From contig NZ_AUBX01000010.1 in the NCBI RefSeq assembly GCF_000429465.1, forward strand, positions 62,001 through 126,000: a DNA stretch of 64,000 nucleotides, read 5' to 3'. The position numbers and the translations under genes were made by a program. Numbering within the stretch: position 1 is the first letter of the stretch; each line of letters starts with the position of its first letter. The DNA comes from Algoriphagus vanfongensis DSM 17529 (GTDB taxonomy: Bacteria > Bacteroidota > Bacteroidia > Cytophagales > Cyclobacteriaceae). The notes beneath the pieces were generated by a model. The model saw nothing but the letters and a program-made list of their open reading frames with translations. It ran no database searches and was not told the DNA's origin. Below are positions 19,540 through 28,337 of this stretch, piece after piece.

Positions 19540-20574
19540 CTATTTCGCCAATGCTTTCCTCACTGCCGGTGCGACTACATCACCATAAAGCTCGATCGCC
19601 TTCATTAATTTATCATGCGGCATCGTCCCTACACTGAGATGAAGTAGATACCGTGTCAAGCCCATCATTTCTTGCTGCATCAGGATCTTATCGATCACTT
19701 CCTGAGGACTTCCCAAAACCAAGGATCCTTCTGGAGAACGCATTGCATCGTATTGATTTTTGCTCATAGGAGGCCAGCCTCTCTCCTTCCCCAGCTGAGT
19801 CATTACCCAGGCATAAGGGCCATAAAAGTCATCTGCGGCCTGCTGTGAGTTTTCTCCAATAAAACCATGGGAATGAACCGCTATCTGTATCGCATCGAGA
19901 TCTCTACCTTGCTCTACCCAGGCTTTTCGATAGAGGTCCGTAAAATAGGTAAACCTCTCAGGATTGCCTCCAATGATCGCCAATGCCAACGGCATTCCTT
20001 TTTCAGCTGCTCGGACCACTGACTGAGGAGTCCCCCCCACTGCCAACCATACCGGTATTTCGGGTTGAAATGGACGTGGATATACTCCTCTATTTGGAAT
20101 CGAAGGTCTATATTTCCCTCTCCAGTTTATTTTCTCGGTCTGATTCAGTTGTAGTAGTAATTCCAGTTTCTCTGCAAAAATCTCATCATACAACTCCAGC
20201 TCCTGTCCAAAAAGTGGAAACGACTCAATAAAGGATCCACGACCAGCCATAATTTCGGCACGTCCCTCCGACAAAAGATCCACATGAGCAAACTGCTGAA
20301 ATACCCTGACTGGATCTTCCGAACCCAGTACAGTTACGGCACTGGATAGTTTGATTTGCTTGGTGACTACTGCGGCAGCTGCCAGGACAGTCGCGGGTGA
20401 TGACACCACAAAGTCTGGCCTGTGATGCTCTCCGATAGCATAGACATCCAAGCCTATTTGATCAGAAAGCTTGATTTCCTCCATCAGATTTTTCATGCGC
20501 TGCTGTGGAGTGAGTGTCGTCCCCAACTGAGGGTCTGGGGTAAGCTCGGCGAAGGTGCTGATTCCTAATTCCAT
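19540..20574 (-). CDS. LLM-class flavin-dependent oxidoreductase
   Basis: 344 residues with the luciferase-like TIM barrel pattern: GLDVYAIGEHHRPDFVVSSP near residues 40-60, AEIMAGRGSFIESFPLFG, PVWLAVGGTPQSVVRAAEKG and a C-terminal dimerisation region. Members use reduced flavin (FMN or F420) to oxidise small molecules; this subgroup resembles bacterial luciferase-like monooxygenases of unknown substrate. Cytoplasmic. A seven-C run at about 20032-20038 lies within the coding frame but the frame is intact. Confidence 0.9.
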   Translation of the reverse strand: MELGISTFAELTPDPQLGTTLTPQQRMKNLMEEIKLSDQIGLDVYAIGEHHRPDFVVSSPATVLAAAAVVTKQIKLSSAVTVLGSEDPVRVFQQFAHVDLLSEGRAEIMAGRGSFIESFPLFGQELELYDEIFAEKLELLLQLNQTEKINWRGKYRPSIPNRGVYPRPFQPEIPVWLAVGGTPQSVVRAAEKGMPLALAIIGGNPERFTYFTDLYRKAWVEQGRDLDAIQIAVHSHGFIGENSQQAADDFYGPYAWVMTQLGKERGWPPMSKNQYDAMRSPEGSLVLGSPQEVIDKILMQQEMMGLTRYLLHLSVGTMPHDKLMKAIELYGDVVAPAVRKALAK

Positions 20575-20653
20575 ATTGTTGATCGGTCTTGTTGATGAGT
20601 CAACAGGGAATGTGATTTAAAAAGTTTAATCATTGATGTTTTTTCATCTGTGT

Positions 20654-20683
20654 AAAAAAAGGCTGAGGTATACCCCTAGCCTT
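20654..20683 (-). terminator. Intrinsic terminator of the pirin gene
   Basis: On the minus strand a stem closes AAGGCT with AGCCTT around a GGTATACC core and is followed by seven T residues. It lies about 50 nt after the pirin stop at 20731. Confidence 0.75.
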
Positions 20684-20730
20684 GATGAATAGTTGTAATG
20701 TACAATCCCTATTCAAACTTCTCCGCTGAA

Positions 20731-21606
20731 TTATTTCCTTGTAGGATAGGGCACAAAGTCTGATTCACCTGGAACGTTGGGAAAATTCTGCTGTTCCCAA
20801 TCTGATTTTGCCTTTTCTATCAGTGCTTTATCTGATGAGACAAAATTCCAGTCTATAAAGCGCTCTTCTGGAAACCTCTCTCCTCCAAAAATATAAACTG
20901 TGGAATTTGCTGCCATTTCGAACTCACAAAGCTGACTGTTCTTGGCGATTAACAGCTGCTTAGAGCCATGGCGCTCGCCTCCGTCGATGATCTCTCCTTC
21001 CAAGATGTAAAGACCGCTTTCCCCATATAAATGCTTGCCCAATTTCACAACAGCCTGAGCCTCACTTTTGATTTCCAAAAAGTAAAGCTGACTATGGACC
21101 GGTACAGGCGATTTTTTACCAAAAACTTCTCCTGCGACGAGCTTGATCTTCAGCCCATCTTCCTCCCAGGCAGGAATATCTTCTTTGGACACATGGAAAA
21201 AGGAAGGCTCACATCGCTCAAGCTCTTTTGGCAATGCCACCCATATCTGCAAGCCATGCAGACTCTTGTCTGAGTGTCTCAAACGATCCGGAGTTCTCTC
21301 TGAATGCACGACTCCTTTGCCCGCAGTCATCCAATTGACAGCTCCAGGCCTAATCTCCATTTCGGTTCCTATACTATCACGGTGCATTATTGCCCCTTCA
21401 AAGAGATAAGTAAGGGTGGAAAGGCCTATATGTGGGTGAGGCAAAATATCTAAATTTTGCCTTTCGGACATCTTCACGGGTCCCATATGATCTATAAATA
21501 CAAAGGGCCCTACAGATCGTTTTTGTCTAAAGGGCAAAAGTCTACCTACTAAAAAGTTACCCAGATCAGTTGCTCTCTCGGCTATGATTAATCCAACATT
21601 TGACAT
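20731..21606 (-). CDS. Pirin family protein
   Basis: 291 residues, bicupin. The N-terminal cupin carries the metal-binding set in ILPHPHIGLSTLTYLFEG, then HRDSIG and GKGVVHSERTP; the C-terminal cupin is less conserved and carries a pirin C-terminal signature around LYFLEIKSEAQAV and FGGERFPEERFIDWNFVSS. Pirins are iron-binding cytoplasmic proteins; some have quercetinase activity, others act as redox-sensitive regulators. Monocistronic, with its own terminator. No further role can be inferred. Confidence 0.92.
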   Translation of the reverse strand: MSNVGLIIAERATDLGNFLVGRLLPFRQKRSVGPFVFIDHMGPVKMSERQNLDILPHPHIGLSTLTYLFEGAIMHRDSIGTEMEIRPGAVNWMTAGKGVVHSERTPDRLRHSDKSLHGLQIWVALPKELERCEPSFFHVSKEDIPAWEEDGLKIKLVAGEVFGKKSPVPVHSQLYFLEIKSEAQAVVKLGKHLYGESGLYILEGEIIDGGERHGSKQLLIAKNSQLCEFEMAANSTVYIFGGERFPEERFIDWNFVSSDKALIEKAKSDWEQQNFPNVPGESDFVPYPTRK

Positions 21607-22124
21607 GGCACTAAGTTAACTCAAGGAATTTGTCTATGAAAGACAGAAAATTCTCAAACATTGATTCTGTCAGCCACACTCAGAAGTCAATAAAACCTTC
21701 CACCATTTAGCTCGTAAGAACTTAAAACGAAACTTTTCATAGTGCTTTTCAATTCTTCCATATCCCATCTTCTTTTCAGCCAGATCTACTGGAGTGAAAT
21801 GGTCGTTGGATCATGTGAGTACATGGGAAGTTTCGGCAAAAAATTCCTCCCTCATATCCCATCCATAGGATAATCCTTTATAGGCCAAGCTTTTTCCCTA
21901 TGAGTCTTATCCACACCACAGCTACAGCGATTCGATCTTCTATTTTCAGAGGCGGGAAAACCTATATCCTTTTATTCTCTTGCAATAAGGCCTTTATCAC
22001 GCTGCTCTCCTCTCAGTAAGAGCAGGAGAGCATTCCTTTCTATCAAGAAGGCCTTGGGTCAATCGACCTCCGTCCACCCTGAGTGGCTGGACTACTATAT
22101 CCTATTCACAAAAAGAGAATATCT
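21607..22124. other. 518-nt stretch with no convincing gene; inverted repeat and possible coding remnant
   Basis: Between the divergent pirin and Rnk-like genes. It holds an inverted repeat TGCTCTCCT (22003-22011) / AGGAGAGCA (22024-22032), two AAGGCCTT copies flanking it, and on the minus strand a short open piece from 21768 to 21670 (MGYGRIEKHYEKF...) preceded in frame by a stop and more protein-like residues. This could be a decayed gene or an unrecognised small RNA. Nothing here is strong enough to call a gene. Confidence 0.35.
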
Positions 22125-22511
22125 ATGAAACCGATCATAAAAGACACAGATTATCTGACTATCAAAACCTTGCTAAACAACTCCACTATAAGAATACCAA
22201 TCAATGAAAAACTACAGATTGAAGAAAAAATCAAGAACAGTCGAATTGTAAAAGAAAAAAACTACCCTTCAGAGACAATCGGACTTGGAAGCCAAGTGGA
22301 ATTGTTCGACCTCAATTCTTCCATCAAAAATAAACTAATACTAGTCCATCCTGAAGATGCCCAAATCAAAAATCAGAAAATATCAGTGCTTGCTCCACTG
22401 GCTATTGCGCTCTTGGGACATCAAGAAGGTGAAATCGTGCAATGGAAAACCCCACGAGGAAGCTTAAGGTTGAAAATCATGAAAGTAAGCCAACTAAAAG
22501 AGCTCGTGTAG
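22125..22511 (+). CDS. GreA/GreB C-terminal domain protein, Rnk-like
   Basis: 128 residues from ATG 22125, which is preferred to an in-frame start at 22083 because it directly precedes the family N-terminus (MKPIIKDTDYLTIKTLL). A short helical N-terminus is followed by the GreA/GreB-type FKBP-like domain: GLGSQVELFDL, LILVHPEDAQ, VLAPLAIALLGHQEGEIVQW. The family includes Rnk, which binds RNA polymerase near the secondary channel, and related factors. Lacks the long acidic coiled coil of GreA, so transcript cleavage is not expected. Followed by a strong terminator. Confidence 0.85.
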   Translation: MKPIIKDTDYLTIKTLLNNSTIRIPINEKLQIEEKIKNSRIVKEKNYPSETIGLGSQVELFDLNSSIKNKLILVHPEDAQIKNQKISVLAPLAIALLGHQEGEIVQWKTPRGSLRLKIMKVSQLKELV

Positions 22512-22535
22512 TCGATGTGTCCCAAGCTGATAAAG

Positions 22536-22570
22536 ACTCCTAAGTGACTTACTTAGGAGTTTTCTTTTTA
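22536..22570 (+). terminator. Intrinsic terminator after the Rnk-like gene
   Basis: Perfect ten-base arms ACTCCTAAGT and ACTTAGGAGT with a GACTT loop, followed by TTTCTTTTTA. Confidence 0.9.
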
Positions 22571-22593
22571 TGCTCTCACTGATCAATTTCCCT

Positions 22594-23418
22594 TCACGAA
22601 AGCGACCTGGCACGGTTCAAAGCTCCCAAAGCCGCTACCTGATCTCCAGTGCCTGCTTTACGAATCATTCCTTCTTCCCAAAAGATTGGAATCACATGTT
22701 CTTTGACTGCTTTCAGAACGGCCTCCCAATATCCGGGCAACTTCACTGTACCTCCTCCTATCGCTATGACATCCGGATTCAAAAAATTGATGATACCAGC
22801 AATAGCCACTCCTAAAAAATATCCTCCGGTCTCAATGTGTCGAAGTACTTTCACATCACCAGCTATAGCCTTCTCAGCCATCTCGGACGAACTAATTCCC
22901 AAGCTATCAGCAAGATATTGACCACCAGATAGCTCATCCAGTCGTTTGATGCCATCCTTGGTATGTATAGGAAAATATCCAAATTCGCCAGCCCACCCGT
23001 CTTTTCCTTTGATTTCAGAACCATTTGAGATAAAAGATGCTCCGATAGCTGTACCTACCATAATGATCCCTCCGGAGAAGTCAGGAGAAATGGCAGGAAA
23101 CTCTCCGTAAAGAGCAGCTTTCACATCATTGCACAAACCTATCGGGCAGGCTATAGCTTTCCATTCGTTTTCAGGATCCCAGCCCTTAAACTCAGGAAGC
23201 ACATCGCAGTCAGCCACGCTATTTCCATGAATCAATCCAGGAACTGCTATCCCTATCAATTCTGGCTCAAGTTGATGCTCCAGGATAAATGCTTCTAACA
23301 AAGATTTGAGCATGTCTGGTGTAAAAGACTTTCCAGTTGGATGTTTAGATTGATTAGCTCCAGCGACTAATAAGACTTTGGTACCTCCTAGATCGATCCC
23401 TATTTCTGAATTTTCCAT
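22594..23418 (-). CDS. ROK family sugar kinase/glucokinase-like protein
   Basis: 274 residues from ATG 23418 (MENSEIGIDLGGTKV); the frame is open to 23463 but the extra residues are not family-like. ATP-binding loop GIDLGGTKV at residues 6-14, catalytic Asp in LCNDVKAALYGEF, GTAIGASFI and GGGTVKLPGYW. The usual zinc motif CxCGxxGC of ROK proteins is absent; the corresponding region reads AGEFGYFPIHTKDG. Likely a cytoplasmic hexokinase or N-acetyl-hexosamine kinase, though a regulatory role is possible without a helix-turn-helix. Convergent with the Rnk-like gene. Confidence 0.85.
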   Translation of the reverse strand: MENSEIGIDLGGTKVLLVAGANQSKHPTGKSFTPDMLKSLLEAFILEHQLEPELIGIAVPGLIHGNSVADCDVLPEFKGWDPENEWKAIACPIGLCNDVKAALYGEFPAISPDFSGGIIMVGTAIGASFISNGSEIKGKDGWAGEFGYFPIHTKDGIKRLDELSGGQYLADSLGISSSEMAEKAIAGDVKVLRHIETGGYFLGVAIAGIINFLNPDVIAIGGGTVKLPGYWEAVLKAVKEHVIPIFWEEGMIRKAGTGDQVAALGALNRARSLS

Positions 23419-23701
23419 AGCTAAAGATATTTCAAAAAGTGAGGCATAACTACAATCTCCCAATCACTTTCATGACTAGATGCATAGAAATTGCATTTTC
23501 TCGCTTCTACTAACTGGAGTGATTCTCAGCACTCCAATACTTTTCTAGCAAAGCTATTAACTAAATTCGAAGTGATTTAACAGATAAATTCATTCAGATC
23601 TTATCTTGCAAGGAAAATACAAACGAGATCCAGTCAAAAGGATTCCAGTACCTGCCCCAATTAACCTTCAGTTTTAGACTTACAGAGAATTTCCCAAGCC
23701 C

Positions 23702-25150
23702 ATGTCATTACCAAAATTTTTACTTTTTCTGATTCTAAGTTTTTTCGCTACTCAGCTTTTTGCACAGCACAAGCTAAGTCCCACCAAATTGCAGGAAGAC
23801 TATGATTACCTCCTTTCCGAACTCAAGCTACAGCATCAAGGACTCTATGAATACCTAGATCAAGAAGAAACAGATCGTCTATTGGATAGCATCAGAGGCA
23901 CCTTAGACACTCCACTGACGCGATTGGAATTCTTTGAAAAACTTTGGTTTGTCATAGGACTGACCAACGAAGGACATACATCGATGGAGCTTCCCAAAAA
24001 GGAAATGTTCAAAATTGGTCTTTCCAAGTCCTTTCTCCCCTTCACTGTAAGAGTCATGGACGAAAAATTGATCCTCACTCAGCACTATGGTAAGGAAAAC
24101 GAAGCACTCAAAAATGGTCTAAAAATCCTGACGATCAATGACCGGCCAATCGATCAAATCTTAAAGGAGCTCTACCCTCTAATCCCCACCGATGGAATTA
24201 ATGAAACTTCCAAACGGGAATGGATAGGAGGAACAAACTTCTCACTGCTTTACCGACTGCATTATGGTACTGAAAAGCATTTCAACATAGTCTTGGAAGA
24301 GTCGGGAGCTAGCCAGCCTGTAGCTGCCACTATTGACCCTATCCGATTTACCCGATTCAAGCGAAAAAACGCAACGCTGCAATCCATCTCTCTAGAGTAC
24401 AATAAGTTTAAATTTGAACAAATCAATGACTTTATTGCCTACCTGAGTATCCCTAGTTTTGGAGAAGACGAACTCGATTACGAGCAATTCTATCAAACCA
24501 GTTTCAGAAGAATAGACTCTTTACAGATCAAGCATTTGATCCTTGATATCCAAGCCAATGGAGGGGGAACAGAGGGAAATGAAAACCTCCTTTTCAGCTA
24601 CCTCTATCCAGAGGTGATCCAAAAATATAGGCAGGTAACTATGCTACCGAAACCCTATCATAAAAATGAATCCGATCCTTTCTACAGAGAGGACAAGTGG
24701 GTTTTGGAAGGTGAAATTGCAAAACGCGGAGAGTTCACATTGTTCAGCGATTACTATTCTGATCTAGGCTATCAACGTCCTCTTCCTGAGGATATTTACT
24801 CGGGGAAATTGTACGTTTTGACCAGTGGAAAGACTTTTTCCGGTGGAGCGGAATTTGCCAGTATGATTCGCATGACTGAGCGTGGAATATTCATCGGGGA
24901 AGAAGTAGGCGGAGCATATGAAGGCAATGTCAGCGGATACTCCGAATATGTCGTTTTGCCTCACTCTAAAATTGAAGTAGAAATCCCAACGGTGCACTTT
25001 CAACTCCAAGTCACGCCGCTAGAGAAAGGTAGAGGAGTATTGCCTGATTTCACTGTACCTCAGACTTGGGAAGATTACCTCGATGGAAGAAATTCCAAAA
25101 AAGAGTTTATAATCAAAAAAATCACCCAAAAGGGTGATTTCAAGCAGTGA
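23702..25150 (+). CDS. S41 family peptidase (C-terminal processing peptidase-like), secreted
   Basis: 482 residues with a Sec signal peptide ending at FAQ (about residue 21). The S41 core is seen in LILDIQANGGGTEGNENLL and in the nucleophile segment LTSGKTFSGGAEFASMIR, with IGEEVGGAYEG after it. The N-terminal helical part (DYDYLLSELKLQHQGLYEYL) is common in Bacteroidota S41 proteins of the periplasm. A PDZ domain is not obvious. The 3' end of the gene, codons for KKITQKGDF, doubles as a hairpin that can terminate the opposite gene. Confidence 0.88.
   Translation: MSLPKFLLFLILSFFATQLFAQHKLSPTKLQEDYDYLLSELKLQHQGLYEYLDQEETDRLLDSIRGTLDTPLTRLEFFEKLWFVIGLTNEGHTSMELPKKEMFKIGLSKSFLPFTVRVMDEKLILTQHYGKENEALKNGLKILTINDRPIDQILKELYPLIPTDGINETSKREWIGGTNFSLLYRLHYGTEKHFNIVLEESGASQPVAATIDPIRFTRFKRKNATLQSISLEYNKFKFEQINDFIAYLSIPSFGEDELDYEQFYQTSFRRIDSLQIKHLILDIQANGGGTEGNENLLFSYLYPEVIQKYRQVTMLPKPYHKNESDPFYREDKWVLEGEIAKRGEFTLFSDYYSDLGYQRPLPEDIYSGKLYVLTSGKTFSGGAEFASMIRMTERGIFIGEEVGGAYEGNVSGYSEYVVLPHSKIEVEIPTVHFQLQVTPLEKGRGVLPDFTVPQTWEDYLDGRNSKKEFIIKKITQKGDFKQ
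25115..25140 (-). terminator. Terminator of the LptA-like gene, embedded in the S41 coding region
   Basis: AAATCACCC and GGGTGATTT pair around AAAA at 25119-25140. Read on the minus strand the stem is followed by TTTTTTT, which fits termination of the gene ending at 25192. Confidence 0.65.
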
Positions 25151-25191
25151 GAAAAATGGCGCTTTTTCAAGCCCTTAATGAACAAGCTAAC

Positions 25192-25536
25192 TTATTTATC
25201 TCCTTTGTGTCCCATGTAGGCTACTTTTTCACCTAGAGTATATTTTAGCACTCCTTTATCCAAGGTAGAATCGGAAACTAATTTCTCCTTAAATTCAACA
25301 GAATAAGTTCCATAGACGATAATCTCATCGGTCTCCTTGTTAAAAGTCACTTTGTCTGCATTTTTTATCTTCAAATAGTCTGTGGTCAAAGAGACATTTC
25401 CCTCCATGACTTGAAGTCCCGAGGTGGCATTATATTCCATTCGATCTGCCTTCTTGATTACCAAATTATCCTCTGCAGGAAACTGAAAATAAGATAGGCT
25501 AAAACTGAGTGAAAGAATTGCGAATAAAAGTTTCAT
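25192..25536 (-). CDS. LptA/OstA-like periplasmic protein
   Basis: 114 residues with a signal peptide (MKLLFAILSLSFSLSYF). The body reads as repeated beta-jellyroll strands, LVIKKADRMEYNATSGLQVMEGNVSLTTDYLKIKNADKV cut at strand ends, the pattern of the OstA/LptA family that bridges lipopolysaccharide across the periplasm. It is shorter than E. coli LptA (185 aa) and stands alone, so a role in LPS transport is only possible. Convergent with the S41 peptidase gene. Confidence 0.6.
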   Translation of the reverse strand: MKLLFAILSLSFSLSYFQFPAEDNLVIKKADRMEYNATSGLQVMEGNVSLTTDYLKIKNADKVTFNKETDEIIVYGTYSVEFKEKLVSDSTLDKGVLKYTLGEKVAYMGHKGDK

Positions 25537-25667
25537 AGGATGTATGTTTAATTAGTGATAAAATTTATAAAGAAAATAAGGTACTGTCCAGTTATTCAAA
25601 TGACATGCGGGAAGATTTAATAGAAGTTAACAACTAATAGATTAAATGAACCTCAAGCGATCATCTT

Positions 25668-26798
25668 TTAATTGGGTATACTAGGTCGTTGCATTCTAAA
25701 AGAAGGAGCTGAAATCGCCTCTAGAAAAGCGATAATGTCATCCTTCTCCTCTTGAGTCAATTGCAATTGGATCAACAAGTCTGAAGTCACCGGGAAATTC
25801 GGATCATTTTCCAATCCCGGTCTTGGTTTGGGTCTAGCCATACCGGCATTGTACATATTGAGTATCCCATCCATATTGTCAAAAATCCCATTATGCATCC
25901 AAGGTCCCGTCTCCATAACATTTCGCAATGATGGAGTACGGAATTTGCCGATGTCCTTCGGGTCATGACTCACATTATATCGTCCCAGGTCTTCTAGTTT
26001 ACGTCCATAGTAGTGTAATCCCAAGTTGTGAAATTCCTCGTCCGTAAAATTGGGCCCATTGTGACAATTCATACAGCGGGCTTTGGTACGAAATAGATGC
26101 AACCCTCGAATCTGCTGATCGCTCATCCGATCATGCTTCCCATCGAGAAAGTAATCAAAATCACTTTTCCGACTGGTCAAAGAGCGCTGAAAATAAGCCA
26201 AAGCCGAAGTGATAGTTTCTTGACTGATAGACCGACCTGGAAATGCATCTTCGAAATAAGGCTGATAGGCTGCTATTTCTGATATTTTTTCGACAACATC
26301 TCCCAAATCACTGTGCATCTCCAGCGAATCCTGAATAGGCATGGCTGCCTGATCTTCCAAAGAACCGACTCTCCCATCCCAAAACAAGTCCTTGTGCATC
26401 CAAGAGTTTTCCAATGACATAGAATTTCTCCTTCCCTCCTGCTGATCATGTCCCAAAGCCACAGAGCGACCATTGCTCCAGTTAAATTCTGGATCATGAC
26501 AGGAAGAGCAACTGATCTGATTGGAGGATGAAAGTCTTGGATCAAAAAACAACATTTTACCCAATTCGATCACAGGCTTCAGTGAGTCGACATTTCGAAA
26601 GGGATTGTCCGGCAATAGACCTAGTTCGTGAAATGCTATACCACTATCCAATTCTGGTTTAGGCCAATTTTCGATCGGGCCCTCATAGATCTCCCGCAGC
26701 TCCTGCATCGTCTTTGGATCTCCATCCACTACACCTGACCAAGAGACACAAAAGAGTATCAACCCGCTGGAAAGTACCCAAGCAATTGCCTTTTTCAT
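25668..26798 (-). CDS. Di-haem cytochrome c peroxidase (MauG/CcpA family)
   Basis: 376 residues with an N-terminal signal peptide. Two haem c attachment sites are visible: CSSCH at residues 97-101 and CMNCH at 241-245, with typical neighbours SSSNQISC, RTPSLRNV and GPWMHNGIF. Peroxidase-type members reduce hydrogen peroxide in the periplasm; MauG types oxidise protein residues. It is the last gene of a TonB receptor / DUF4876 / DUF6850 operon with a 15-nt spacer, which suggests that an oxidation step, perhaps on a metal ligand, goes with uptake through the receptor. Confidence 0.92.
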   Translation of the reverse strand: MKKAIAWVLSSGLILFCVSWSGVVDGDPKTMQELREIYEGPIENWPKPELDSGIAFHELGLLPDNPFRNVDSLKPVIELGKMLFFDPRLSSSNQISCSSCHDPEFNWSNGRSVALGHDQQEGRRNSMSLENSWMHKDLFWDGRVGSLEDQAAMPIQDSLEMHSDLGDVVEKISEIAAYQPYFEDAFPGRSISQETITSALAYFQRSLTSRKSDFDYFLDGKHDRMSDQQIRGLHLFRTKARCMNCHNGPNFTDEEFHNLGLHYYGRKLEDLGRYNVSHDPKDIGKFRTPSLRNVMETGPWMHNGIFDNMDGILNMYNAGMARPKPRPGLENDPNFPVTSDLLIQLQLTQEEKDDIIAFLEAISAPSFRMQRPSIPN

Positions 26799-26813
26799 TT
26801 TATCACTATCTTC

Positions 26814-28322
26814 TTAATGAACAAAATTAATCCCAATTTGAAAACCGGAAAACAAATCCTTGGACTTACTTTCCCAGAAAGCCGGAAGCTCTCCTACCGC
26901 CAAAGATTGGTTGAACCCGAAATAGGGATTGAGCTGGAACTTTGAAAACTTTTTGTTCAAATCTACGCGCGCGTCTACTTCTGCCCGAGAGATCAATTGT
27001 AAGTAATACTCCGGATATAATACCATCCGGGTATAGTCATTCTCCTGATTGGCTCCGATGATCAACTCTTGGTCAAGAGATTTTTGAAAACCTAAACCCA
27101 TCTGGGGACTGATTTGCCATCCAGCCTTTAGCTTCAAAGCTACCTGGGAATACAGCCTTCCTTTGACAGTCTCATAAGAGACAAAGTGAGAAGCATTGTA
27201 ATCTTCCTTGCTCAGCGTAGTATAATCTACGCCAGCTCCCCATTGCCATTTCTTTGAAGAATTTCTGGAAAAGATCAAGTCAGCAGTGATCAGGCTATGC
27301 TGATAGTCATAGTTTAATCCCTGAAAGAGGTAATTAAAATCATCACCCTGATCTAGCTGGATACCTGATAGCAACTGAATCAGATATTCTGGGGAAGAAT
27401 AGTGTATAAATAAATCATTGCGAATGGTTTGTAGGAAATATTCTCCGATCCACTCGTCGCCATCGCTATTTTTACGAATGAAATTTTCAGTCGAATTGCT
27501 TACCTGAATTTCATTTGAAAATCGAAACGCCCCTATTCCTCCTATCACTCCTCCTCCAACAGTAGTAGCTGTCCGGTCTTGGTTGTAGCTTCTCTTCTGC
27601 TGCAGGTTATAGCTTCCCAATCCCATCAGCGTGTAAAGGTTGTACTCCAGCTGACCATAGCTATCATTGGAAGCATTGTAGTTTTTGATTCCTCCCTTTT
27701 CTGAGCTGCTGGCACGCGAGATCAAGCCATACAGGTATATTTCAGGTAAAATTTCGAAAGAAAGCTGTCCTGTCAGTTCCAGATTGTAATAATCTATTGT
27801 AGGTCGGGGATCATTGGTACGAACCAGGTTTTCCAATTGATAATCAGCACCTATGCTGACCAAAAGACGTTGGGACCAAATCGGTCTTGTGATAGCTACC
27901 TGAGCATCAAACAAGTCATTATTCCAATTTCCAGGCTGGATATTCCCGAAGTAATACGGATTGCTGCTAATCTCCCTCACTTGCTTCCAGCCTATACTGT
28001 CTTGTATTTGCTTGGTATAAGAAAATGCCCCAGACAGATACCACTCATTCCATGTTCTTCTTCCTTGACTAAAAAATTGATATTCCTGTTGCTTTTGAGG
28101 AGTCTGCGGAGTTTTGATTTCTCCATTGTTCATCGAAGAGAAGCTGGCTCCGCTAAATCCAAAATCATACTGCTGAAAGTACCCTCTCACCGGAGTCTGA
28201 CTAAATCGAAACAATTCATTTTTGGTCTGAATGGAAACCAGACTGGAATCAAAATTTGACTGGGCCATCAGCCCAGTCAAATTTATACTACATAAGATGG
28301 TAATAAGGGCGATTAATCGCAT
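26814..28322 (-). CDS. Predicted outer-membrane beta-barrel protein (DUF6850-like)
   Basis: 502 residues, Sec signal peptide ending at GLMAQ (about residue 20), then alternating aromatic and polar residues typical of long transmembrane beta strands throughout, e.g. WYLSGAFSYTKQIQDS and LLVSIGADYQLENLV. Ends in INFVH. It resembles DUF6850 family proteins that occur beside DUF4876 and TonB receptor genes in Bacteroidota; no biochemical role is known. It follows the DUF4876 gene by 15 nt. A very stable hairpin lies in its signal-peptide codons. Confidence 0.65.
   Translation of the reverse strand: MRLIALITILCSINLTGLMAQSNFDSSLVSIQTKNELFRFSQTPVRGYFQQYDFGFSGASFSSMNNGEIKTPQTPQKQQEYQFFSQGRRTWNEWYLSGAFSYTKQIQDSIGWKQVREISSNPYYFGNIQPGNWNNDLFDAQVAITRPIWSQRLLVSIGADYQLENLVRTNDPRPTIDYYNLELTGQLSFEILPEIYLYGLISRASSSEKGGIKNYNASNDSYGQLEYNLYTLMGLGSYNLQQKRSYNQDRTATTVGGGVIGGIGAFRFSNEIQVSNSTENFIRKNSDGDEWIGEYFLQTIRNDLFIHYSSPEYLIQLLSGIQLDQGDDFNYLFQGLNYDYQHSLITADLIFSRNSSKKWQWGAGVDYTTLSKEDYNASHFVSYETVKGRLYSQVALKLKAGWQISPQMGLGFQKSLDQELIIGANQENDYTRMVLYPEYYLQLISRAEVDARVDLNKKFSKFQLNPYFGFNQSLAVGELPAFWESKSKDLFSGFQIGINFVH
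28252..28284. repeat. Perfect 14-bp inverted repeat in the 5' coding region of the DUF6850-like gene
   Basis: AAATTTGACTGGGC (28252-28265) and GCCCAGTCAAATTT (28271-28284) around a CATCA loop. It covers codons 13-24 of the gene starting at 28322. Such a stable stem near the start codon could slow translation or act as an RNA-processing site. Confidence 0.8.
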
Positions 28323-28337
28323 GAAATCTTGCTTTTA

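Noticed and set aside
20032..20038. C7 tract in the LLM oxidoreductase gene, and a similar C7 in the sulfatase gene near 10247-10253
   Set aside because: Shorter than tracts usually linked to phase variation and without a meaningful domain break; frames are intact.
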